Shown here one piece after another: positions 21,276 to 30,981 of a stretch of 64,000 nucleotides of DNA; positions within the stretch are counted from its first letter, which is position 1, and each line of letters opens with the position of its first letter. The notes beneath the pieces are model-generated. The model ran no database searches, had not been told where the DNA came from, and saw only the letters and a program-made list of their open reading frames with translations. This DNA is from Laccaria trichodermophora (Eukaryota > Basidiomycota > Agaricomycetes > Agaricales > Hydnangiaceae), in the NCBI GenBank assembly GCA_018417955.1, contig JACTVC010000005.1, positions 1,798,001 to 1,862,000 of the forward strand. The letters run 5' to 3'. A program made the position numbers and the translations under genes.

Positions 21276-24200
21276 AATGGGGACGTCGCAAAGACCCATG
21301 ATCCTACCAAACACTCATCGCCAGATCTTGCAATAGCAAACCGGCAAGCCATCCATTGTGATCCAATACCTTCTGAAGAGTTCATGGCCTTCGCCCCTTG
21401 TGTCTGGAGCCACGGAATGTACTTTTGGCTCTCAATCTTTTGATTTGCATCGTGTTTGAGTGGTTCTAATCTGAAAGAGCCTAAAGATTGTAAGCAAACT
21501 GGGCTGCATATAGTTTACAAAGCAAGACCTACCATTGACAGGCACTTCATTTCTGGTCCAACCTAGATGAGCTTGAAGTGTGGGGTGATCCTGCATGAAG
21601 TTGCGGACAGAAGGCCCTGGTCTCTTCCATTCCCCATCGCGTGTCGGCCACCACCCTCCAGTGAGACGATGTTTTAGTACTTCTTGACTAGCCAATTGAA
21701 AGGCTATGTCTCGACTTGGGGCAAGGTGGTTTGAGTAGATAGAGCAGAACCTAAAGATAGCGTTGAAACACTCAAAGGCCTCAGTTGCAACCCCAACCAG
21801 AGGCCCAAAACGGAGGATATCTGCTTTCAAGTGGACAAGAAGGTGGAGTTTCAATTTGGATGTCATTTTTGATGGGTTGATCAAGGCAAACAGGTCAAGC
21901 ACATTTGCAGCAGCAATTTCAACGTCTGACTGTAAACAAATCATTAAAAAATACAAACACATGGCTATGTTCCAAACATACAAGATATTCTTCCATATTC
22001 GGTATTTCTGGCATCCACAAGAGTGTGGTAAGCTCTCCCACTGCTTTAGTTAGAAGAAACCGAGTGGGATCCACAAGATCGTAGACATGAAATATGTTGA
22101 CTTGCGCAATAGTTTTGAACTGCTGTCCAATTAGTGAGTTGGCGTATTGCATGATGTAGTTCGCTCGAATGGCATGTATAGAAAGGCCAGATGTGTCAGT
22201 CGATTGCAAACGAACCGAATATATCTGTTTTTGATTAGCTGTCCATGTAGTATGTGAGCCATGCCATAGGTATTTCACAATACCCAGAAGAATTGTGTGA
22301 AGGATTTCCACTGGGGTATCAACAGCAGCATTGAACCCTGCGGAATGATAAAATTGAATCGTGACTGAAAAATTGACAGGGAAGTACTCACCATCTAACT
22401 TCAAGAACGGGTTATAAATTTCACTTTTATGCTCCTGTACCCAAGTGAGCAGTTCGGCCTGAATATCAACCAGAGTCCGTCCAGGATGTTCCTTGTGCAA
22501 CGTTCATGCTCGATCTATCAGGTAATTGATCCAATATTGGGTGTAAGCATCTTTAATACCGGTCTTGGTCTGCTGATGCTGCACATGCTGGGCAATACCC
22601 AGACAGGCCAGTTGAACCTGGTACTCGACATCCGAAACGATCTCTTCAGCAGAACGAGCCTTCCCAGGCTGTATATTTCATTATTGTAAGCACTATAAAT
22701 GAGACAGTTGTTGCCCACCTCGAAGAGACTATGAAACCCTTCATCGGATGCTTTAACTTCATGCGTCCCCCCAGCATGGCATTTCCTGCATAGCTGGTTT
22801 CCGTTTCCACCAATGTGACCGCATACTTCGCTTTGAGCAGGATTGTCCCCTGGGCCACAATTAACATTTATCTTGAACCGAATTTGTGCCCCTGACGTCC
22901 CATGACGAACCTTCACCAGCTTCTTATGCGTTGACCTATCAATTAATTAGTATTCCAGATTGAAATTTGAATAACTTTAACATACTCGATCACCTGTTTA
23001 ACACCGTGAAACTGCTCTGTAATACTGGCAACTGGTGACGTTGATACAAAGTGTGTGTGGAATTCTTGTTGTAGAAATTTTCGGGGTAGGTTTCTGTGAC
23101 TGATATAGATGTTCAAATGTTTATTCCAGCTCTTGCTCTGGTTTCCAGAAACATCATCACCAAAAACATCTATCCAGCTGGTGTATAGGGGATCACCTTC
23201 TGCCAGTGCGCAGTCTGGGTTGGGCATGCATCCCGGATGTCCAGATTCTATAGTTTGACCTATTCTTCATTAGTGCGTTTGATCTGCAGAGTAAAGGTGC
23301 AGCTCACTGTTCCAAATAGGAAGTAAACTCGTGTCCTTCAAGTCTAAAAAGTTATTCTGCAAATCGGACGCCTGTACAACAATTGTTTCACTATCAACAA
23401 CATTTGCAACACCCTGATGGGCTGTCAATACCATGACTCATTGGAATCAGAAATTTTTTGTACCTGCTGATCAAACTGGACGGCATAGGAATCTGCACAG
23501 ACATTCCCGTTTTCGTCCTCCAGCCATCGCACCGGAATAATAAAGGTACCATTCTTGAGGCATGCAACTTCATCAATATAGTAATGGCAATTGCCCGTGT
23601 CATACATAGGGCTTAATGTATGTCGGTCAACATCCTTCCTCCATTTCTGCGCATGATAAACTTCAGACACAACGCCGTTCCAGGGAATCACTGGATAACA
23701 ATGGATGTGATTGCATACCACTGGATTGGCCCAGTCCTTCATGGGGTGGAGTATTAAGTTTGATCCTCGCCGATGAAAAGACAGTGACACTGCGCACCAT
23801 GGCCACCAGAGTACGCGGATTGTTCATGGAATATATATTACCTTTAGGAGATGTGTGCTGTGTAGTTGGCACACCGGTTGACTTTCGAAGAGAGGCCTGC
23901 ACCTTATGAAGATGGTATAGAGAGGGGACATCGCAGGCACCGCCTTCACGGAGTATCCAGAGAAATACATTCATAAGCGAGTTTGACACTCGCATTCTGG
24001 GAAGGTTATCAAGGGTGTCGAGGAGGAACATCTATTATGGAAGGAAAAGTATGTGAATGGTCTGTTGGAGGGTTAAAGAGTGTACTCACCATCTTTGACT
24101 CATAAGGTGACCAAGCATCGTCAATCTTAGGTTCACTGGCGCCCCGTGGCTCTTCAGCAAGCAAGTTGGCCGCATTTAAGTCTATACAAAACATAATATG

Positions 24201-24871
24201 CATTGAAATGTATGGAAACAATGCAAGGGAAGATACATACGTGCGTTCCGTAGCAACTCCGACAGGATATCGTCTTGTTTGAGCTCGTCCAGCAGTAGTT
24301 CACCATTATCTGGGTCTTCTTCAGGTAGGAAATCTGCGCCATGCCAAAGGTCAAAATCATTGGCCTCCCGCTCCAGCCGTTTTCTTTCTTCGGCTGCACC
24401 AGCTGTATGATCAATTCCAGCTTTGAAAACATCATTGCCGAATTCATAGCGATGCCACATTCCCTGCTCTTCCTCAGTGGGGTGAGGAGCGCATACGCTT
24501 GCAGAAACTTCGGATTGAAGTGTTGATGACAGTATAATGAAATCCATGCTCTCTTCCAGCGCACTTTCTTCTTCTATAGACTGTTGTCCGGCTCTTTCAT
24601 TGGATTCTTTGATTCCTTGATGCTCGAGAGAATTGGCGTGGTTATCCGACTTCAAGTGATTTGGTACACTCCCCTTGTTGATCCATCCATTGCCATTTTG
24701 TTCACGCGCTGCAAGACATATGGTGCATCGTGCTTTCTGGCCGTCAACGGAAATTTCTATAACTCAAAATCGTTCATTGTGAAATACATAGAGGTAAGGA
24801 TAGATTTCGGAGAACATACAGTCAGGCAGTGTATTTTTGGGCTTGCGTCCTTTCGCCATTTTTCAAGTGAT
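21276..24871 (-). pseudogene. Large transposase-like gene, 5' and central exons
   Basis: The gene starts near 24871 (MAKGRKPKNTLPD). Exons carry a C2H2-like finger (CTICLAARE..NHLKSDNH), an acidic region, [74 protein letters not shown] with CRKC, DTPVEILHTILLGIVKYLWH, FGPLVGVATEAFECFNAIF and ARSGDECLVGSWVF. This order matches a family repeated across mushroom genomes that I take to be transposases, with conserved Asp/Glu/His positions; I cannot assign a superfamily. A TGA at 22504-22506 interrupts RA*TLHKE. The last donor (near 21276) is where the 3.9-kb element sits, and the C-terminus resumes at 17290. Confidence 0.7.
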
Positions 24872-25147
24872 TGTATGCGAGGAGTGTAAGTCTGCTGATT
24901 ATGAAAGCGAGCTTAACAATCCGTAATCAGTCACATGGTTGACAGTCATTGCTCAATTTTGGTCTTACAATTACATTCTGTCAAGTGGATTTCAGCCTCG
25001 CCATCTTCCTAATAAGACCTGACATTACCTCATTATATAGCTCTTCACATGCAGTATACATACTGTTACAGGAGACTTCACCTCACGAAGATCTGGACTA
25101 GAGCTATTGATGTATAACCATGTAGTGCATACAGACCAAGACTTGTT

Positions 25148-26589
25148 TTAAAGATCCCTTGCATCCGAGCCCAAGCTGCCCAAACCCAAGTCCTTCTGGT
25201 ATTCAGGGTATTTGGTGATATTAGCATTCGTAAATCGAAACATATCGGCTTCCATGTATTGTTGAACCAACTCAGTGCTGTCAGAAGAAAGTCTTTGTGA
25301 ACCATTGGACTGAGCACGATTCCGAAACATATCTGTGTCACCTAGAATTTGAACAAGCTCCCGTCTCAACAACTTCCCAAAATGCTTGTTCATTGAATTC
25401 ACAATGCCCTCCGGAAGCCATCCGGGGAGAGTGCAAGCTGAAACGGTATTGTGATGGCCTCTGATGACGAATGGCTTCCCTCCAGCAGACAGGAGGGAAA
25501 GCAGATGATAACACACTGGGCAACAACGTTTTGAGATTCCAATAATTGGTCTGAAACCCTTTTGAAGGAAATGAAATACTATAATGATAATGAGTCTGTG
25601 ACACAACCCACCTTCATCTGTGTCAATATGTCTCCACTGAAAGTTGCGGTTTCGTCAAGAAGACTTGCGAGACAAGCTTCGCAATGCAACGTGCCCTCAA
25701 ACTTCTTCAAAGCAGGACCTATGGATTCAAAAAACGCGCAGCTTGCCAGCAACGATTCCATATCTTGAGCGATCTTGGAATGTTCCTCGCTTCCCAAACT
25801 GGGTGGGATGGGATAACCTTTTAACGTTCCACACAGTTTCTCTACTGCATCGCTCCAACCCGATATTGAGGAGTTATCCAGGTTGGTAAGTTCGCAGGCG
25901 ATTTCGTTGATAACACGAAGGGTTGGACCGACATTCCACTGTTTCTTAACACTCTTAATAACACTGGTACATCGATAAGTGCCTGTGCATGGACGACCGG
26001 TCCTTATTGTAACTGGGGGGCGAGCACCGATAAGCAAGTACTCCTATAAGATTATCGCACTGCCCTCACCAGCATTCGTCAACATGCCGCTTTAGCTCAT
26101 CATCAGTGAGATCGAGGTTAGCGAAGGTCATCGCATCGGTGATGGTGGGCTTTCCGACTGGAAGTTTTTTTGGTTCTGTACGATCCCGACGATAATTCTG
26201 TGTGGCGAGAAGACGCCAAATTTGGGACGTGATTGCTGGCTGGGACGGTGTAACAACAAGTTCCTCTTTGGCAGGGGCTTGAGCGCAGGCGGTGATTTGA
26301 AGCGTGTCAGGAGTGCGCTCTGTTACAATTGCGACAATCTCATCCTCCATGACGGCGATAGTGGAAAATGCGTTAGATATTTTGAGTTCCAGGCGACCTG
26401 GTTGAGGTGGCTTCTCCAAAAGTGAGCTGTGGGCCTTCCGCTCCTGTTGTATTCAGGTAAGCAATGCGGTGATGGTGCGGAATGCAAGAATGTTTTTTGG
26501 AATGTCTTTCGATTTGTCTGTGGTGCGAGGGTTGCTAGGTGGCGTCGCTCCAGGAGGGTTGTTGTTCAATATATCCTGTGCATGTTGGG
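25148..26589 (-). pseudogene. OTT_1508-type deaminase-like protein, broken
   Basis: Likely exons are 26084-26589, 25612-26043 and 25148-25558. Exon 2 has LHCEACL, a candidate H-x-E zinc/catalytic motif; exon 3 has ISKRCCPVCYHLL, a candidate P-x-x-C..C half, followed by RGHHNTVSACTLP. This pairing fits the cytidine-deaminase fold, specifically the fungal OTT_1508-like group, from memory. A TGA at 26453-26455 cuts TALLT*IQQERK. The 40-bp intron between exons 1 and 2 was chosen because it keeps the frame; a stronger donor 11-14 bp downstream does not. The 5' end is lost where the ankyrin-linked unit begins. It lies between the transposase gene and the right arm, so it may be element cargo. Confidence 0.55.
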
Positions 26590-27422
26590 CTTGCACACCC
26601 CTGTGAGATTGATCGCTGCCCTTCAGACTGTTCTTGGACACCGCTTTGCGGATAGTCTGGAAGATGGTTTGCATTATGTACAATCTGAGCGTGTTTGGAG
26701 GACCAACGAAGGGACTAATATGAGGGATCAAGCTTCGATTAAGCCCTAATAACAGGCATTAGCTTGAGTATAGACAGGAGAATAACAAGAATACCTTGAA
26801 GAGGATGGTCTGCAACCAGTGAACGGTGGTGCTGAATCCTATTGTGATGCAGATATTTACATAAGTTGTGACCGGATTACACAAGCGACCGAGCTTACTT
26901 ACATAATCCTGCTCTCTTCTTTCAAGGTGTCCGAAAGGGCTTAACAAGTTTGCGACTCCTCTTCGCGACAAGGGCAATGCTTTGGGACGACCATGGGATG
27001 ATCCTTTCCTTTTATTTCCAATCTAGATTACAAATTAAAGAAGACCTTGCTTGATTTTAGCCCAGGCATCTGTCGCCTTTCCTCCTTCATTATTCGACGG
27101 ACACTTCCTCAAAATATGATTACACAGGTGCACGAGGACTTCCTCTTTGACACCCAGCATCTTGACAATGTCGATCTTATGCGTGAGTTGATCGTTCATC
27201 AGAGCAAATGCTAATGCCGACTGTGGCCCAATGGTATCATTTGGACCAGCATCCCCGCTTTCGAGTACCTGACGTACTTGCTCGACGTCGTCGCTAGCAA
27301 TAGCGAACACAAGGGTAGGGCGTGGGGTAGCAATGGCAAACATGGATGGGCAAGCGGCAAGCCCAGTGCACGATGCAGGCGTGGTATGAGGTGGGACAAG
27401 AACAGACCTCCAGATAGTCACT
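26590..27422 (-). pseudogene. Ankyrin-linked unit, copy 2
   Basis: The minus strand has an ankyrin-like exon (27035-27421; TLVFAIASDDVEQVRQVLE, SALAFALMNDQLT, GVKEEVLVHLCNHIL). After a splice-like step it reads LPLSRRGVANLLSPFGHLERR and later TLRLYIMQTIFQTIRKAV. The frames do not join cleanly, so it is not a working gene. It is duplicated at 14818-15285. Its outer end touches the right arm exactly at 27422-27424. Confidence 0.5.
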
Positions 27423-27423
27423 G

Positions 27424-28215
27424 ATCAGGAAAACGTCCGATTGAACTTTGGGCAACTTTCGCAACTTTGCAAAGTTGTAAAGTTGCCAAAGTTGCCAAAG
27501 TTCGACAACTTTGTAAAGTAAGGTACAAGAACTTTGAAAGTTATCGAGCAACTTTCAAAGTTGTTGAACCAACTTTCAAAGTTGTTCGAAAACTTTCCAA
27601 AGTTGGGAATCCATCTTTCGATAGCACTTTGGCACCTTTGCTTGTGTACTTTGGTGAACCTATTTAATCACTTTGGATCTCAAGGAGGCAGGGATTCAGG
27701 GAACAGAAGAAAGGAATAGCATTGATGTTTAGTATCTAATACAGTAGATGTGTTCTAGATAAAGCCCTAGCTATACGCTAATCTGGAGGCTTCTCGCCTA
27801 CATCTCCGCTATCGACCTGCCCACTACCACTGTCCTATGCCGTTCACTCGGTTGCTCGGAGGACCAACAAGATTGCACCTGGGTGTGGACACAGTCGCGT
27901 GAGTGTGGTTGTGGACGCACGGGCGTGGACACATCGTGGTCATGGTTTGCAATCGTTGTCGTGAAAACGTTGTGGTCGTCTTTGTGGTCGCCGTGTCTTG
28001 ATTGTGGTAGTGGTGGTCATGGAGTTCGTTTCGTGGTCTGGGGAGCAATGAGATTGTACATTAGTTTGGATAATAATGAGGGTGGAACGGCACACACCAA
28101 TGCCCCATCCTCCCACACTCACAACGAAAGGCTAGATCGGCGACGAGAACTATATCAGAAGAAAAGCGAAATCAATAACCCAGCCACCAGGGAGAAAGGT
28201 AAAAAAAACTTACAC
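27424..28215. repeat. Right inverted arm (AACTTT-rich)
   Basis: This is the inverse of 14226-14808. The inner 250 bp are dense in AACTTT..AAAGTT palindromes; GTAGATGTGTTC, GGCTTCTCGCCTACATC and CACAACGAAAGGCTAG mark the match outward to CTTACAC at 28215. A GTGG/GTCG-rich insert of about 170 bp at 27860-28030 is absent from the left arm. Confidence 0.75.
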
Positions 28216-29188
28216 AGTGCATGGGTCCCACAGTTTCGTTTCCCTCACTACGTGTTTCACGAGAGTTGACTGGGCATGTTGTCATTGAGGCGAGAATTGT
28301 TGAACTGTCCTACTTTAGAAAGGCCGCAATTTCAAGGAGAGTTGAAAGGAAAAATAAACGAACACTTACCAGATGTACTGTCATAAGCAGCTGAGGTGCG
28401 GGTTGCAGTTTAACTGGGTTGCCATCTGAAAGCGAGACCTGAAGTTTGTGGACAAGCGGAGGGGTAGATAGAGGCACAATTGGTGGAGGACCATGAGGGT
28501 AAGACAGGCAGAGAAGAGGGTGAGTGGCGACGCTTGGGGGGAGCCATGTTCGAGCTGGTGGGGAAGGGAGAAAGCAAGGAGAAAGCGCAAAAATTTCTTT
28601 CCAAGAACTTGAACTAAGGTCACGTGTACCCGTAATCGCTTCATTTTCGTGAGGGCCGGGCACTTCAACTTGGGGTGAAAACAGCGAAGTCCGTCCTCTT
28701 GCCAAATCATTCAGAGGTATGTCACTTCCTTCGTCTATGATTCAGCGCTCAGCTCTCAGCATACTTTCAGTTACTCCGCTTCCGTTGTATTCTCTGCCCC
28801 CTCCATCCTTCAGCAAATCTTTCTCCCGATGGCGAAGGCTCGCATCCGTCTTCCATGCGCTCTGGTCGTTATTTTCGCATTTCTGATATGCAGACCGCAG
28901 TAGCACCAAGAAAAAGCTTGAGATGTTGTACGCATCCAGGTCTGATGGCTTCGTGCTGCCATTTATGCACAACTCTGTAGGTATTCGGGAGAATTCAAAT
29001 CTCGCCCCGCTTCAAGCCCAATCATCACCGAAACACTTCAGGATGGTCGAATGCAACTGCGATGGGCCACGCCTCCACCGAAGACTCTCGAAGCGAAACT
29101 CACACCCACAACAAAAGCAAGGAGGAAGAAGACGGGCACTAGGAAGCCGAAGCGAAAAACAATTAGGATCGGCAGGCATTGGGTGTTG
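28216..29188. other. Spacer; dispersed repeat at 28580-28705
   Basis: The part at 28580-28705 matches 13440-13580 in reverse. The 131-codon minus ORF at 28310-28705 runs through it and looks incidental. At 28800-29188 short plus-strand stretches (STKKKLEMLYASRSDGFV) look exon-like, but upstream stops prevent a gene model. Nothing else was recognised. Confidence 0.35.
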
Positions 29189-29539
29189 TCAGGCAAGCTG
29201 TACTTGACTGATTTCTATGTCTTCTGCTGACAGGTAATTGGTGAAGGGGTCTCCATGGTTCATATCATCAGTGTCGTTTGGTGTCGATTTGTCGACGAAG
29301 CGAGAGAGGGATGGCCGATCATAACACCAGGTCATGCGAAATTGCCGCAGGACATCATGAGCGACGTTGGGCAGGCAGCGGCTGAGGACGGTTGTTAGGG
29401 AAAGACTGATGGCAGGGGAGAAGGAGAGGGACGTAGCAAGGAAGAAATCTCTCGTTTCCTCGGCAAAGCCTGTAGGCTTGATACTCATGGGGTTTATAAA
29501 CCGACTTACAAACAGAACCCATCTGATGATGGCTTTCAT
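29189..29539 (-). CDS. C-terminal exon(s) of an unknown protein
   Basis: A 116-codon open frame. The part after a possible intron (donor near 29507, acceptor near 29468) reads FFLATSLSFSPAISLSLTTVLSRCLPNVAHDVLRQF and ends DIEISQVQLA. It has the look of a real exon. It lies 140 bp beyond the truncated end of the minus-strand gene at 29679-30745, on the same strand, with an AACTTT repeat fragment between. It may be that gene's original 3' end. Confidence 0.4.
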   Translation of the reverse strand: MKAIIRWVLFVSRFINPMSIKPTGFAEETRDFFLATSLSFSPAISLSLTTVLSRCLPNVAHDVLRQFRMTWCYDRPSLSRFVDKSTPNDTDDMNHGDPFTNYLSAEDIEISQVQLA

Positions 29540-29597
29540 TGTCTATGTTTCAGTAAATAGTACAACTCCTTGGAAAGAGACGAACCAAAGCAAAAGT

Positions 29598-29740
29598 CGC
29601 ATTCTGAAAGTGAAAGTTGCGTTCTGAAAGTGAAAGTTGTCAATAAAAGTTAAAATAGTTGTCCTACTCAAAGTAAAGTTACGCAAAGTTCCCACATCTG
29701 GAGTAAAAGTTGTCAAAGTACAACTGGACATTTTGCTGAT
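29598..29740. repeat. AACTTT arm fragment inserted near a gene end
   Basis: The right end CAACTGGACATTTTGCTGAT matches the inner ends of both large arms (GTTGGACGTTTTCCTGAT). The left part contains a 20-bp tandem duplication (CTGAAAGTGAAAGTTG twice). Only the inner about 140 bp of the arm is present. Confidence 0.65.
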
Positions 29741-30745
29741 TAGTAGTTTCGTCGTAAGGGTCATGGCTATGAGGAATAGTATCGTCTTCCTCCTCATCTT
29801 CATCTACAGGGTAGGAAGGCTCCGAAAGTCTACTTGAGGAGCGATGGACAGTCTTGGTGTGATCCGAGGGGGGAGAGACAGGCCAAGAATGGTTAAGAGC
29901 GACTGGCGCTGATTGAGGCGAATTAAAATTTGCTAGATGGTTTAGATCATCTGTTAACAGTGACAGGGTTCGATTTCTTGAATCAAGGGTCGCATGGCGA
30001 AGATGAGAGGGTATGAGACTTGAGCGTGCTGAAGAGAGCTAAAGGGAGAATGAGCAAGGGCACCATGAGGTCCACTGAATACCTACCATGGGATTTCGTG
30101 GCAAGACATAGGTTGATGGTACATTTGTAGATGAAAGAGATGCACGGTTTCGATTTCCTGGATATAGTCAGATGCTAACTCTCATGCAAATTCCGAACAG
30201 TCACTCACCAGACATACGATAGCTATTTGACATGCGAGAAGATGTAGGATGCGATAAAGTTTTTGAAAGAATAGTGGACTACAACCATAAATATACGTGT
30301 ACTGCAGGAACCGAAAACGCAAACTTACCAGCCGAAGAGGTTTTAAGCAGTTAGTCGAAGAATTTGGAGGCAGGTTCCCTGCAGTGTTTTCTTCCTCCTC
30401 CTCTAGGGGTTCGACAGGAATCCCAGACGCGTTGCGTGATGCTCGATTTGAGATGAGGGAAGGCTTGCTGGAGTGACCCTGCCTGCCTAACTTAGAGGTC
30501 AATGATGTGGTAAATCGTGTGCGACGATAGACTTGAGGGCAGTCACCTGGTGTAGGCATATCTTCCAACAGCGTGTCGCAATCGGGCTGCGTAATGAGAA
30601 CTTGATCTGGGTGTCGGGTCGTTTCGAGTGAGTAGGTAGGGCGAACACGATTTCTGAGCCAGATGGCGCTAGCTCGACGTGTCGTGCTGCATGTATCGCG
30701 TGAGGAACGGTTGGAAGATGAAACTATACACAGAAACTCACACAT
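29679..30745 (-). CDS. Unknown Ser/Arg-rich protein, end altered by repeat
   Basis: Exons 30329-30745, 30209-30278, 30087-30157 and 29679-30038 join in frame to 305 residues; introns are 48-51 bp. The product is polar, with SSNRSSRDTCSTTRR at the start, an acidic EEEEE patch and DEDEEEDD near the end, and no membrane segment or domain I recognise. The last 21 codons (from QQNVQLYF) come from the AACTTT repeat fragment, so the natural C-terminus has been replaced. The start at 30745 follows a leader with no upstream ATG in frame. It is divergent from the TET/JBP gene across 236 bp. Confidence 0.55.
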
Positions 30746-30981
30746 CTTCAGGTCCTATGGGACGGCGATTTGGAAGACTTCAAGCTTCAAGGGTAAGGGT
30801 GAAGGGTCGAGGGGGTGAGAGTGATGGCAAAAAGACTGGCTTTTTGCCCTCTTTTCCACGAGGAGAGAGAGGGAGTATAAACAAAACACAAGTAAAATGG
30901 TCTTGTGACTTCACGTTCACAGTGGCGTGACTTACCAACTCTCATCGAAATCTCGTTAAGTCCCCTCTTTCCTCGCCGCGC
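30746..30981. promoter_or_regulatory. Shared divergent promoter region
   Basis: Only 236 bp separate the start codons of the unknown minus gene and the TET/JBP-like gene. It contains a pyrimidine/purine tract (CTCTCTCTCC on the minus strand) but no box I can assign. Co-regulation is possible but not shown. Confidence 0.4.

Larger units (their letters stand above)
14226..28215. mobile_element. About 14-kb composite element between inverted arms
   Basis: Two inverted arms of roughly 0.6 kb, both ending outward in GTGTAAGTTTTTT, enclose a large minus-strand transposase-like gene, a deaminase-like gene, an unknown broken gene, and two copies of an ankyrin-linked unit, each directly inside one arm. 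Both arms keep their inner end at the same motif (ATCAGGAAAACG in right-arm orientation). I found no convincing target duplication outside. It may be one very large DNA transposon with cargo or an accumulation of insertions between two related elements. Confidence 0.5.

Noticed and set aside
14226..28215. Starship-type giant element
   Set aside because: No DUF3435 tyrosine recombinase was seen at either end, and this fungus looks basidiomycete; the inverted arms point to a TIR element instead.
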